DNA of 64,000 bases. It comes from Salipiger mucosus DSM 16094 (GTDB lineage Bacteria > Pseudomonadota > Alphaproteobacteria > Rhodobacterales > Rhodobacteraceae). Position 1 is the first letter of the stretch, and each line of letters opens with the position of its first letter. The stretch spans positions 387,850 to 451,849 of the forward strand of contig NZ_KE557274.1 in the NCBI RefSeq assembly GCF_000442255.1. Reading direction: 5' to 3'. Under the pieces are notes generated by a model, which was given only the letters and a program-made list of their open reading frames with translations, had not been told where the DNA came from and made no database searches. The position numbers and the translations under genes are program-made. Below, piece by piece: positions 36,335 through 45,256 of this stretch.

Positions 36335-37320
36335 TGCGACACGGCCTCGGACGAATGGGCCTGCGACTGGCTGATCAGGGCATCGACGAAATCGCCGTAT
36401 TTCTCGCGCCACTTGTCATAGACTGGCGCGGTCGCTTCGCGGAACGCCTCAGTGTCGATCTCGTTCACCTCCGCGGCTTCGGAGATGATCTCGAGCGATC
36501 TCTCGTTGGCTTCGTTGGCATTGTTGCGCTGGTACTCGGTCGCGGCGGCCGCGGCCTCGGACAGCCAGCCCTTCTCTTCTTCGGTGAGCTGCGCCCAAGT
36601 CATCTTGCTGGCCAGCAGCGGCAGGAACTCCCACTTGTGGTAGGACAGCGAGATATAGTCCTGCACTTCCTGGAACTTCTGGCTTTCGATGTTCACGGCG
36701 GGGTTCTCTTGGCCATCGGCGACGCCTTGCTGGAGCGCCACGTAGGTTTCCGCGAAGGGGATCGGCACCGGGTTCGCGCCGAGCGTCGAAAAGATGTCAT
36801 TCGCCATCGGGTCCGACGGAATGCGGATCTTGAGGCCCTGGAGGTCGGCAGGCTCGACGATGGCGCGCGCGTTGTTGGTGATAAGGCGGATGCCGTTGTC
36901 CCAGTAACCCAGAACGATCACCCCCTTTTCTTCAGCGCGTTCAGTCAGCATGTCGCCGACCTCGCCATCCATTACGGCCCAGGCCGCATCAGCGCTGTCG
37001 AACAGGAAGGGAAGGCCGACAACAGTGGCCTGTTCGATGATACTTGCCATGGCTCCTTGGCTAGAAATCGACATGTCGAGCGTGCCAAGGCGCAGGGCGG
37101 TCATCATCTCGGCATCGTCGCCGAGTTGGGCGTTGGACGCGACCGAGACGGTCAGCTCGCCCCCCGACAACTCTTCGACCTTGTCGGCCAGGAACAGAGC
37201 GGCATCGTGGCGCGGGTTTGCTTCCGTGGATGCGTGACCAAGGCGTATTTCGCGTGCGTCCACTGCTACGGCGGACACGACCAGAGACAGCGCAGAAAGC
37301 GCCAGGTGATTGAATTTCAT
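36331..37320 (-). CDS. TRAP transporter solute-binding protein, DctP family (locus 1)
   Basis: A 329-aa protein with signal peptide (FNHLALSALSLVVSAVAVDA) and DctP motifs: RLGHASTEANPRHDAALFLADKVEELSGGEL, LGLPFLFDSADAAWAV, YWDNGIRLITNNARAIVEPADLQGLKIRIP and LQQGVADGQENPAVNI. The arginine in KIRIPSDP is the usual carboxylate clamp, so the ligand is an acid. First gene of an operon reading dctP-dctQ-dctM-dehydrogenase-ABM-(broken kinase), facing a LysR regulator. Confidence 0.92.
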   Translation of the reverse strand: MKFNHLALSALSLVVSAVAVDAREIRLGHASTEANPRHDAALFLADKVEELSGGELTVSVASNAQLGDDAEMMTALRLGTLDMSISSQGAMASIIEQATVVGLPFLFDSADAAWAVMDGEVGDMLTERAEEKGVIVLGYWDNGIRLITNNARAIVEPADLQGLKIRIPSDPMANDIFSTLGANPVPIPFAETYVALQQGVADGQENPAVNIESQKFQEVQDYISLSYHKWEFLPLLASKMTWAQLTEEEKGWLSEAAAAATEYQRNNANEANERSLEIISEAAEVNEIDTEAFREATAPVYDKWREKYGDFVDALISQSQAHSSEAVSQ

Positions 37321-37480
37321 TGGTTTCCTCCCAGGGCGCCAAAACAGGCGCTTACGATTTGCCCCCGATTGCCTCGCTCCTCCGAAGCGCAGATCGACGG
37401 CATGCCGGTACCGTAGGCTCCCGAAATGATGAAGTTCAAACGACTTTTCAGACGAAACTCATTAGATTATCTTAAGTGTT

Positions 37481-38389
37481 ATGTCTCCTCCGTTCCGTGC
37501 CATAACCGCTTTCCACGCTACCGCCAGAACTGGCAGCATGCAGGGCGCTTCCGAAGTGCTGGGGGTGACCGCTTCTGCCGTCAGCCAGCAGATCCAGGCC
37601 ATCGAAGCGCATATCGGTGTCCGTCTGTTCAGCCGCACCGGCCGCAAGGTGGTGCTGACCGAGGCAGGGGAGCGGTACTACGAGCTGATCCGGGACGAGA
37701 TAGAGCGCATCACCGTGGCCACCGAGCAAATGCGCGGCTTGAGCTCTTTCACCGTGCTGAACATCCGCGTGACCCCTACCTTCGCCAACAAGTGGATTCT
37801 GCCCCGCCTGCCGGATTTCATGGAAAAGCACCCCGACATCGAGCTGCGTCTCGATGCCACCAATGACCCGCCGGATTTCGGGCGCGAGAACATCGATCTC
37901 GAAATTCGCCACGGGACTGGAGACTGGCGCGGCATGTACGTGGAATGTCTGGCCGATGAGCGGGTGCAAGTGCTATGCGCGCCGGACTACGCCGCTGCCG
38001 CAAGCCTCGATATCGAGGACCTCCCGGACTATCGGCTGATCCACTCGGTGAAGAACGTGACGCAATGGGCAAATTGGTTCGAGATACAGGGTTTTGAGCC
38101 TGCCAAGCCGCTTTGCCGAACTTTGTTTGACCGGGCGCATATGTCGATCGACATGGCGGCAAGCGGCGTCGGCATTGTGCTGGAATCGCGTCTCACCGCC
38201 TCGGCAGAACTTGCCAGCGGCCGACTGATCTGCCCAATGAAGCCGGGCCTGAAGGACGTCTGGCAGCAATCGCTCTGGCTGGTCTGCCCCAGCCCTCATC
38301 TGAACAGGCGCAAGGTGCGCCGCTTCATCGACTGGCTGAAATCCACTCTTGAGCCTCTTGAAACCGCCCCTGCGCTACCCCGGGGATAG
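37481..38389 (+). CDS. LysR-family regulator (GcvA-like), likely controls TRAP locus 1
   Basis: A 302-aa protein. N-terminal helix-turn-helix FRAITAFHATARTGSMQGASEVLGVTASAVSQQIQAIEAHIGVRLF; effector domain with IRVTPTFANKWILPRLPDF and IEIRHG-like (LEIRHGTGDW) motifs of the GcvA subgroup. It is divergent from dctP with a 160-base gap, the usual arrangement for a LysR activator of a neighbouring operon. Confidence 0.9.
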   Translation: MSPPFRAITAFHATARTGSMQGASEVLGVTASAVSQQIQAIEAHIGVRLFSRTGRKVVLTEAGERYYELIRDEIERITVATEQMRGLSSFTVLNIRVTPTFANKWILPRLPDFMEKHPDIELRLDATNDPPDFGRENIDLEIRHGTGDWRGMYVECLADERVQVLCAPDYAAAASLDIEDLPDYRLIHSVKNVTQWANWFEIQGFEPAKPLCRTLFDRAHMSIDMAASGVGIVLESRLTASAELASGRLICPMKPGLKDVWQQSLWLVCPSPHLNRRKVRRFIDWLKSTLEPLETAPALPRG

Positions 38390-38689
38390 GTTCCAGTAGG
38401 TTTTCGTACGCCAAGGACCCGATGGCACGGCTGGAGAACCTTGATCTTTTCGGGAGATCTTTTGGGCCTCATTGCGTGCCGCCGGTCCTGATAGACGGCT
38501 AGCTCTTGAACCGAGCACCGTGGTAACGGTCGGGCATACGGGAGCATGTGAGGTGATCCCGGAAAAGCGGAACTCTTGCTAAGTTTGCCGTCAACGATGA
38601 CTAGGAAGAACAGCGTGACTGTCCATGATTGCGCTAGGACCCAAACCGTTACTGTGACAGAGCACTCGGGCATGATGCGACATGGCTTG
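38390..38689. other. Intergenic region with no supported gene
   Basis: About 300 bases after the LysR gene. Both strands hold only short frames without recognisable content. Confidence 0.4.
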
Positions 38690-38782
38690 TGCAAGGGCGC
38701 GATCCGGATCGGCGCGGATGCGGACGTGACGCTTTGGGACCCCGAGGGAAAGAAGGATATCCGTAGCGAGGACCTTTGTTAA
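38690..38782 (+). pseudogene. Dihydropyrimidinase/hydantoinase fragment
   Basis: About 30 codons reading KGAIRIGADADVTLWDPEGKKDIRSEDL, which matches the C-terminal part of dihydropyrimidinases just before the end of the metal-dependent hydrolase barrel. Nothing else of the gene is visible, so it is a deletion relic next to the insertion sequence cluster. Confidence 0.6.
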
Positions 38783-38949
38783 TCGGCACGCAATGTTGAT
38801 CCCCTATCGGCGTCCATGTTTGGATGCCCCCTTCGATGCAAGGATTTTCTCTGACCTTTTGAGCGCGTGTCTGGATGACACGAGGATTTTCAAATCATCC
38901 TTTGCGTTGTTCTATCAACAGTGTCGTTGCTACACACATGCAATTCTAG

Positions 38950-39798
38950 GTCATGTTGACAAATGGCGGAGCCAAAGCCGGATTGACGTGATGTCGATGA
39001 AGCCCAGGAAGCTCTCCGCAGTCTTGTCGTAACGGGTGGCGACCCGGCGGGCATTCTTGAGCCTGTTGAAGCAGCGTTCGACCAGGTTACGCAGCCTGTA
39101 GAGGGAGCGATCCACGCCGACGCGCCTCTTGCGGGACTTCCGCATTGGTATCACTGGCAAGGCATTGCGCTGCTCTATGGTTCTCCGAATACTGTCAGCG
39201 TCGTATGCCCGGTCGGCGAGCAAGGCACTCGGGGCGGGCAGGTTGTCGGCCATCACCAGATCGAAGCCGACATAGTCCGACGTTTGGCCCGGCGTGATCT
39301 CCGTTCTCATGGGCAGGCCGTGCGCGTTGACGAGAAGGTGGATCTTGGTCGTGAAACCACCACGAGAACTGCCGAGACCCGGTCGTGGAGTCCCCTTTTT
39401 GAGCCCGCCGCCAGATGATGAGCGCGAACCACTGTGCTGTCGATCATCTGGAGCGCGTCCGGCACGGCCCCGCTGCGGTTCAGCGCTTCCATGATGTCCT
39501 CCCAGATTCCTGCCAGGGTCCAGCGCCGGAACTGCCGGTAGACACTCGACCACTTGCCGAACTCCTCGGGCAGGTCCCGCCACGGGGCTCCGGTTCGGGC
39601 GATCCAGAAAATCCCATCGAGAACAAGGCGGTGGTTGATCGGTTTGCGCCCGTTCGAGGCGCGGACGGCGCAGATGAACGGCTCAAAGAACGCCCACTCG
39701 TCGTCGGACATCAGGTCTCGTGCCAAGCTAGTCTCCATCGCAGTTGCCAGCTTGAATCACGCCTGCCGCGCGCTGTGAATCCCTTTTGTCAACACGGC
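38950..39798 (-). mobile_element. IS5-family, IS427-group element
   Basis: Flanked by CTAG on both sides (38946-38949 and 39799-39802), a target-site duplication. Terminal inverted repeats G-T/C-C-A/G-TGTTGACAAA are seen at 38950 onward and ending at 39798. Length 849 bp, as expected for the group, and apparently complete. Confidence 0.88.
38951..39738 (-). CDS. IS427-group transposase in two overlapping frames
   Basis: OrfA (39738-39307) encodes LMSDDEWAFFEPF to IDSTVVRAHHLAAGSKRG with the first catalytic D. OrfB, in the other frame, continues GGLKKGTPRPGLGSSRGGFTTKIHLL, LLADRAYDAD (second D) and LYRLRNLVERCFNRLKNARRVATRYDK (E). The change falls on AAAAAGGGG (minus strand, 39400-39392), the type of slippery run used for programmed frameshifting in this group. 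The product is therefore probably made by frameshift and not broken. Confidence 0.88.
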
Positions 39799-39851
39799 CT
39801 AGCAACTGCGAGCCCAAGCTCGTAATTCAGATTTGGACCTCATCCGCTGAT

Positions 39852-39920
39852 CACCATCCCGGCCTGCGGCTTTTGAAAATGCCGCCTCGTGAAGGCTTGA
39901 CAAAAGTACGCACTCGATCA
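39852..39920. repeat. Relic similar to the 3' non-coding end of the IS1111 element
   Basis: Resembles 31858-31927 (both contain CACCATCCCGGC and CGCACTCGATCACA with matching spacing, roughly 75-80 percent identity by eye). It lies between the IS427 and IS110 copies with no transposase, so it is the leftover right end of a related element. Confidence 0.6.
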
Positions 39921-39974
39921 CATGCAAACAGCGTCAGTAACTTCTTGCATCACGGGCGGCAACCACAAACGTTG

Positions 39975-41387
39975 TTAACAGGCTGCTTCCGTAATGGGCA
40001 TTGGTTGGTCAAGTCCCGAGTGTCACACGTCGCCGGTTTCATACTTCCGTTCGTGGTCGGCGCGCGGCCGCCACATCATGCCATCCAGGTGAACCCCGAG
40101 CGCCTATCTGAAAAGCGTGCTCCACGGCCGAGGACGTGTCACGAGCAACCTGCCGGCGTCATCGAGGTTCGCGTCCCGGCGACGGGACCTCTAAGAACCG
40201 GCAGCCCAGTGCCGGCTCAAACCTTTTCCGATGGGCTCAGCCGGTCCGGACGACCTCCTTGCCGAAGCGGAACGTCGAGCCGTCGATCCACATGCGATGG
40301 AGAACGGTGGCCAACTTCCGCGCCACGGCGACGATTGCCCGGTTTCGCCCTCGCCGCTGTGCAACTCGCAAGCCCCACGCCTTGAGCCGCGAGAAGCTCT
40401 GCGTCCGGGTCAGCATCGCCTGCGCCGCCTCGTAGAGCATCGAGCGCACCATTCCGTCGCCGGCCTTGGTGATTCCGCCGGTGATGTCCGTCTCGCCGGA
40501 TTGGTGCTTCTTCGGGGTCAGACCGAAATGCGCTCCGACCCGTTTCGATGAGCGAAAGCGGCCAGGATCGTCCACCGCGGACATGAAGGTTAGCGCCGTC
40601 AGCGCGCCCACTCCCGGCACCGTCATCAGCCGGCGGCAGGTCGCTTCATCCCGCGCAAGATCGCGTGCGCGCTTGTCGAGCGCCGTCATCTCCGTCTGCA
40701 GCGCGTCGCGCGCGCGCAGCATCGCCGCTGACACTTGTTCGAGCATCGGATTGCCGTGCGCCAGCTCCCGCACCCGCCGGGCGAAGCGGCCCCTACTGAT
40801 CTTGCCGATCCTGAGCCCGAAGCCCCTGAGCACACCACGGAGACCGAGCTCGATGTCGAGCATCTTCTTCTGGAGCTGCTTGCGCGCCGTCAGCAAAGCG
40901 CGCACCTCTTGAGCCGAGGCGGACTTGCAGTGCACCGGTCGGAACCATCCCATCCGCAAGAGCTGCGTGATCCCGCGAGCGTCGCGCCGGTCTGTTTTGA
41001 TCGGCATCGCCGATAGTGCCGCCTTCACCTGCCGGGTCTCCATGAGAACCACCTCGACACCCGCCGCCGTCAAGCCGGCATGGAGCCACTGCGACAACGG
41101 CCCGGCTTCCATGCCGAGGAGCGTCACCGGATGGTCCAGGCGCCCCAGGAAGTACAGAAGCGCCTCCGGGTCGCTCGCTACCTTCGCCTCCCGCTGGATC
41201 TTGCCCGTGCGATCCATCACACAGACGCTCGACTCTTCCAGCGACACGTCGATGCCGACATACTGTTCCATGGCTGTCTCCCTTTGTGGCCCTTGGGGCC
41301 GCGTCTGCGGACCCCGTCACAGCTTCATACTGGGGGACAGCCACCGACCCCGCCAACCGGCGCGGCCCGCCCATTACGGCATCTGAA
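39975..41387 (-). mobile_element. IS110-family element, left copy (inverted)
   Basis: Identical in length (1413 bp) and nearly identical in sequence to 42724-44136 in the opposite orientation; I saw one base difference, in the non-coding end (TTTCATACTTCC against TTTCATGCTTCC). Subterminal repeats contain CCGTAATGGGC at both ends. The transposase start side faces the IS1182-like gene. Confidence 0.9.
40237..41271 (-). CDS. IS110-family DEDD transposase (left copy)
   Basis: A 344-aa protein: YVGIDVSLEESSVCVMD (D), LGMEAGPLSQWLHAGL (E) and MPIKTDRRDARGITQLLRMG (D/D), then Tnp20 segments LMTVPGVGALTALTFMSAV, GAHFGLTPKKHQSGETDITG (candidate catalytic S) and KAGDGMVRSMLYEAA. Intact and identical to the right copy. 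Confidence 0.93.
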   Translation of the reverse strand: MEQYVGIDVSLEESSVCVMDRTGKIQREAKVASDPEALLYFLGRLDHPVTLLGMEAGPLSQWLHAGLTAAGVEVVLMETRQVKAALSAMPIKTDRRDARGITQLLRMGWFRPVHCKSASAQEVRALLTARKQLQKKMLDIELGLRGVLRGFGLRIGKISRGRFARRVRELAHGNPMLEQVSAAMLRARDALQTEMTALDKRARDLARDEATCRRLMTVPGVGALTALTFMSAVDDPGRFRSSKRVGAHFGLTPKKHQSGETDITGGITKAGDGMVRSMLYEAAQAMLTRTQSFSRLKAWGLRVAQRRGRNRAIVAVARKLATVLHRMWIDGSTFRFGKEVVRTG

Positions 41388-41477
41388 GAAGTCGGGGTGA
41401 AAGGACGTTGTTCCGGACTGAATGGCGTCGAAGGCAGCCCGACACGGACGCGATCACCAGCCCCGCCGGTCCCGCAG

Positions 41478-42659
41478 TCAGGCTGCCAAGAGCTTTGGCA
41501 ACCGGGCGAGGTTGCAGGCGGCCATGGTCATCGTGAACTGCGCTTGGACCCGGTCGAGACCTCGGTGGAGCGTCTGAGCCATGCCGCCCACCGTCTTGGC
41601 CCAACCAAAGGGCTCCTCGATCTTCTTCCGGCACCGCTGTGACAACGCGTAGCCGGCATGCTGCGTGGTCCGCCCGTCGATGGCGGAATACCGGGCCTTC
41701 TGCGCGACATGCGGGGTCACGACCATCCGTCTGAGCGCGGCGACGAAGTCGGCGCTGTCATAGCCCTTGTCAGCTCCAAGCGTCAGGCGCCGGGTTGAAC
41801 CGGGCGAATGCCGGTTGATCATCTCGAGCGCCGCCCTGCGCTCACCGCGGCCGTCGGCATGGGTCAGGTCTGCCTGCACGACCAGGCCGTTGCGGTTCTC
41901 CATCAGCGTATGCCCCATGAAGCACAGCATGGCCGCCGCGCCCGGGGATTTCTTGTAGAGCCGCGCATCGGGATCGGTGCTTGAAGCATGCGTCGCGTTC
42001 GAGCGCTTTTCGCCCCGGAAGTTCACCTCTGCGTTCCGGGTCTGGCGGGGCGTGTCGGGCATCGGCTGGGTCTCAGTCTGTTTTAGGCCGTCGGGGTCTG
42101 CGGAGGTTGCGCCGGATGGTGGCGGTGGTGGCCCGCCGGGATCATCGTCATGCGGCGGCGGAGGGGGATCATTCGGCTGGAAGCTCTTCATGGAAGCCCA
42201 CGCCTTGATCAGGGTGCCATCGACCGAGAAGTGCTCGTCGGACAGCAACGGTGTGACCTCCGGATGCGCAAGGATCGCGGCCATCAGCTTGCGTGACATG
42301 TCGGTCGTCAGCAGACGGTCGCGGTTCTTGCTGAACACCGTTGGGACCCAGACCGGGTCGTCGATGCCAAGCCCGACGAACCAGCGGAACAGCAGGTTGT
42401 AATCCATCTGCTCCATCAACTGCCGCTCCGAGCGGATCGAGAACAGGATCTGGAGAAGGCTCGCCCGGATCAGCCGCTCCGGCGCGATGGAGGGACGGCC
42501 GAAATCCGTGTAGAGCGCGTTGAACTCGGCATCGAGGCTCGCCAGCGCGTCGTTCACGATCTGCCGGATCTTGCGGAGCGGATGACCCTCGGGAACCCGT
42601 TCCTCAAGGTCCACATAGCTGAAAAGCGTCCCGCTTGCCTCGTCCGTTCCGCGCATCAC
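41478..42659 (-). CDS. IS1182/IS5-like DDE transposase between the IS110 copies
   Basis: A 393-aa protein with an N-terminal DUF772-type domain (LRKIRQIVNDALASLDAEFNALY, RLIRASLLQILFSIRSERQLMEQ). The catalytic DDE region has HFSVDGTLIKAWAS, LTLGADKGYDSADF and CRKKIEEPFGWAKTVGGM. A proline-rich insert (residues about 165-185) has two runs of five prolines. Intact. I could not find its terminal repeats in the 90 and 64 bases left on either side, so the ends may have been removed by the IS110 insertions. Confidence 0.88.
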   Translation of the reverse strand: MMRGTDEASGTLFSYVDLEERVPEGHPLRKIRQIVNDALASLDAEFNALYTDFGRPSIAPERLIRASLLQILFSIRSERQLMEQMDYNLLFRWFVGLGIDDPVWVPTVFSKNRDRLLTTDMSRKLMAAILAHPEVTPLLSDEHFSVDGTLIKAWASMKSFQPNDPPPPPHDDDPGGPPPPPSGATSADPDGLKQTETQPMPDTPRQTRNAEVNFRGEKRSNATHASSTDPDARLYKKSPGAAAMLCFMGHTLMENRNGLVVQADLTHADGRGERRAALEMINRHSPGSTRRLTLGADKGYDSADFVAALRRMVVTPHVAQKARYSAIDGRTTQHAGYALSQRCRKKIEEPFGWAKTVGGMAQTLHRGLDRVQAQFTMTMAACNLARLPKLLAA

Positions 42660-42839
42660 ACCCGCCTCCGTCTCCGTGACAGGGGTGAATCATGTTCTCG
42701 AAACCGCGTCGAGGCCGGCCTTTTTCAGATGCCGTAATGGGCGGGCCGCGCCGGTTGGCGGGGTCGGTGGCTGTCCCCCAGTATGAAGCTGTGACGGGGT
42801 CCGCAGACGCGGCCCCAAGGGCCACAAAGGGAGACAGCC

Positions 42840-43874
42840 ATGGAACAGTATGTCGGCATCGACGTGTCGCTGGAAGAGTCGAGCGTCTGTGTGATGGATC
42901 GCACGGGCAAGATCCAGCGGGAGGCGAAGGTAGCGAGCGACCCGGAGGCGCTTCTGTACTTCCTGGGGCGCCTGGACCATCCGGTGACGCTCCTCGGCAT
43001 GGAAGCCGGGCCGTTGTCGCAGTGGCTCCATGCCGGCTTGACGGCGGCGGGTGTCGAGGTGGTTCTCATGGAGACCCGGCAGGTGAAGGCGGCACTATCG
43101 GCGATGCCGATCAAAACAGACCGGCGCGACGCTCGCGGGATCACGCAGCTCTTGCGGATGGGATGGTTCCGACCGGTGCACTGCAAGTCCGCCTCGGCTC
43201 AAGAGGTGCGCGCTTTGCTGACGGCGCGCAAGCAGCTCCAGAAGAAGATGCTCGACATCGAGCTCGGTCTCCGTGGTGTGCTCAGGGGCTTCGGGCTCAG
43301 GATCGGCAAGATCAGTAGGGGCCGCTTCGCCCGGCGGGTGCGGGAGCTGGCGCACGGCAATCCGATGCTCGAACAAGTGTCAGCGGCGATGCTGCGCGCG
43401 CGCGACGCGCTGCAGACGGAGATGACGGCGCTCGACAAGCGCGCACGCGATCTTGCGCGGGATGAAGCGACCTGCCGCCGGCTGATGACGGTGCCGGGAG
43501 TGGGCGCGCTGACGGCGCTAACCTTCATGTCCGCGGTGGACGATCCTGGCCGCTTTCGCTCATCGAAACGGGTCGGAGCGCATTTCGGTCTGACCCCGAA
43601 GAAGCACCAATCCGGCGAGACGGACATCACCGGCGGAATCACCAAGGCCGGCGACGGAATGGTGCGCTCGATGCTCTACGAGGCGGCGCAGGCGATGCTG
43701 ACCCGGACGCAGAGCTTCTCGCGGCTCAAGGCGTGGGGCTTGCGAGTTGCACAGCGGCGAGGGCGAAACCGGGCAATCGTCGCCGTGGCGCGGAAGTTGG
43801 CCACCGTTCTCCATCGCATGTGGATCGACGGCTCGACGTTCCGCTTCGGCAAGGAGGTCGTCCGGACCGGCTGA
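42840..43874 (+). CDS. IS110-family DEDD transposase (right copy)
   Basis: Same 344-residue protein as the left copy, including GIDVS, MEAGP, KTDRRDAR and the HQSGETDITG region. The ATG follows AAAGGGAGACAGCC. Both copies being intact and identical implies recent duplication. Confidence 0.93.
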   Translation: MEQYVGIDVSLEESSVCVMDRTGKIQREAKVASDPEALLYFLGRLDHPVTLLGMEAGPLSQWLHAGLTAAGVEVVLMETRQVKAALSAMPIKTDRRDARGITQLLRMGWFRPVHCKSASAQEVRALLTARKQLQKKMLDIELGLRGVLRGFGLRIGKISRGRFARRVRELAHGNPMLEQVSAAMLRARDALQTEMTALDKRARDLARDEATCRRLMTVPGVGALTALTFMSAVDDPGRFRSSKRVGAHFGLTPKKHQSGETDITGGITKAGDGMVRSMLYEAAQAMLTRTQSFSRLKAWGLRVAQRRGRNRAIVAVARKLATVLHRMWIDGSTFRFGKEVVRTG

Positions 43875-44111
43875 GCCCATCGGAAAAGGTTTGAGCCGGC
43901 ACTGGGCTGCCGGTTCTTAGAGGTCCCGTCGCCGGGACGCGAACCTCGATGACGCCGGCAGGTTGCTCGTGACACGTCCTCGGCCGTGGAGCACGCTTTT
44001 CAGATAGGCGCTCGGGGTTCACCTGGATGGCATGATGTGGCGGCCGCGCGCCGACCACGAACGGAAGCATGAAACCGGCGACGTGTGACACTCGGGACTT
44101 GACCAACCAAT
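43875..44111 (+). ncRNA. Candidate bridge RNA region of the IS110 element
   Basis: About 240 conserved non-coding bases after the transposase, against about 100 before it, so the guide RNA is most likely encoded downstream, as in IS1111-like members. The region is GC-rich with several local complementarities (for example GCCGGCACTGGGCTGCCGG). The same region exists in the left copy at 40000-40236. Ends not determined. Confidence 0.5.
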
Positions 44112-44132
44112 GCCCATTACGGAAGCAGCCTG

Positions 44133-45065
44133 TTAAACGTGTTTTCCCGGGAAGGGATAGAGGCGTTCGGATGTGCCAGCCTTCATGATGAAGCCCGGCA
44201 CGTCGTGTCCGAGTATTTCTGGCAAGTCCTTTGAGATTTTGACGAGCGATGCGAGGTCGCTTCCCGTTTGGACTCCGCACTGGTGAAACATGTGCACGAG
44301 GTCTTCAGTGCAAACATTGCCCGTAGCGCCTGGCGCGTAAGGGCAGCCGCCGATTCCGCCCAAGGAAGTATCGAAGCTGCGGATTCCGGCATCATAGGCT
44401 GCGAGCGCATTGGCGATGCCCATGTCGCGCGTGTTATGAAGGTGCAGCGTCAAGGGCAACGTCGGGTGGTGGCTGAGGATGGTGGATACGACCTCGGAGA
44501 CGTGGCGCGGATTGGCTACCCCGATCGTGTCAGCAATGGTGATGCCTTCGATCCCCAGCGCGAGGTATTCCTCGATCCCCCAGAGAATGCGGTCCAAGGG
44601 CTGGCGCCCGTCGAAGGGGCAACCAAATGTCGTCGCCAACGTCCCGTTCACAAAAACTCCGGACCCCTCCATCACGCGCATGATATCGGCGAATTGTTCT
44701 AGCGACTGCGCGCAGGTCATGCGCATGTTTGCGAGGTTGTGCTGCTCTCCTATGGACATCACGAGGTTTACTTCATCGATGTTGCTTTGAAGGGCACGCT
44801 CGGCCCCGCGCACGTTCGGCACCAACGCCGTGTAACGAACACCGGGGACGCGCTCGATGCCCGCCAGCACTTCTGCAGCGTCTCGGAGATTCGGGATCGC
44901 CCTGGGTGACACGAAAGAGGTGACCTCCAGCCGTCGGATGCCCGTGCGCGACAGTCTTTCGGCAAGGCGGATCTTGTCCTCGGTCGCAACGAATTCCGGT
45001 TCGTTCTGAAGGCCGTCGCGCAGCACGACCTCGTTGATCTCTACCTTTTCCGGCTGTGCAGTCAT
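44133..45065 (-). CDS. HMG-CoA-lyase-like (DRE-TIM) enzyme
   Basis: ATG 45065; the longer ORF start reads into the promoter. The 310-aa product has the DRE-TIM signature VVLRDGLQNEP (R-D for metal/substrate), TSFVSPRAIPNLRDA, LTLHLHNTRDMGIANALAAY (H-x-H metal ligands) and FDTSLGGIGGCPYAPGATGNVCTED with the catalytic-loop cysteine. It would cleave HMG-CoA or a similar acyl-CoA. It is divergent from the acylating dehydrogenase across a region with palindromic operator sites. The stop codon coincides with the end of the IS110 copy, so the natural last residues may be altered. Confidence 0.85.
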   Translation of the reverse strand: MTAQPEKVEINEVVLRDGLQNEPEFVATEDKIRLAERLSRTGIRRLEVTSFVSPRAIPNLRDAAEVLAGIERVPGVRYTALVPNVRGAERALQSNIDEVNLVMSIGEQHNLANMRMTCAQSLEQFADIMRVMEGSGVFVNGTLATTFGCPFDGRQPLDRILWGIEEYLALGIEGITIADTIGVANPRHVSEVVSTILSHHPTLPLTLHLHNTRDMGIANALAAYDAGIRSFDTSLGGIGGCPYAPGATGNVCTEDLVHMFHQCGVQTGSDLASLVKISKDLPEILGHDVPGFIMKAGTSERLYPFPGKHV

Positions 45066-45134
45066 GGTCGTGTTCCTACGATTACGGTCGACGAAACATA
45101 AGCAATCGCGCTTTGACACATCAACAGAAATTTT

Positions 45135-45150
45135 AACTGATGCATCAGTT
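45135..45150. promoter_or_regulatory. Palindromic operator, probable GntR site 1
   Basis: Perfect 16-bp palindrome AACTGATGCATCAGTT in the divergent gap between the lyase and dehydrogenase genes. Its TGATGCATCA core recurs at 45208. The GntR-family gene downstream in the same cluster is the likely binder. Confidence 0.7.
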
Positions 45151-45207
45151 GACAGGGCAGGGCGCAGCTGGCAGCTTGACGCTTGAAACCGAATCTGATG
45201 TATTTTC

Positions 45208-45217
45208 TGATGCATCA
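45208..45217. promoter_or_regulatory. Operator copy, probable GntR site 2
   Basis: TGATGCATCA, same core as site 1, 73 bases away start to start (about seven helical turns). A further half site CTGATGTA is at 45195. Two in-phase sites suggest looping or cooperative control of both divergent promoters. Confidence 0.65.
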
Positions 45218-45256
45218 CAGGCCTTGGAGAGAGCGGTGATGCGATGCGGAGGGCCT

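Larger units (their letters stand above)
42724..44136 (+). mobile_element. IS110-family element, right copy
   Basis: Mirror of 39975-41387. Subterminal repeats CCGTAATGGGC at 42732-42742 and its complement at 44112-44122. Its right end lies exactly on the stop codon of the HMG-CoA-lyase-like gene (TTAA at 44133-44136), so insertion occurred at the very 3' end of that gene. Confidence 0.9.

Noticed and set aside
38951-39738. Calling the IS427 transposase a frameshifted pseudogene
   Set aside because: The frame change is on AAAAAGGGG, a usual programmed-frameshift site of this IS group, and ends and target duplication are intact.
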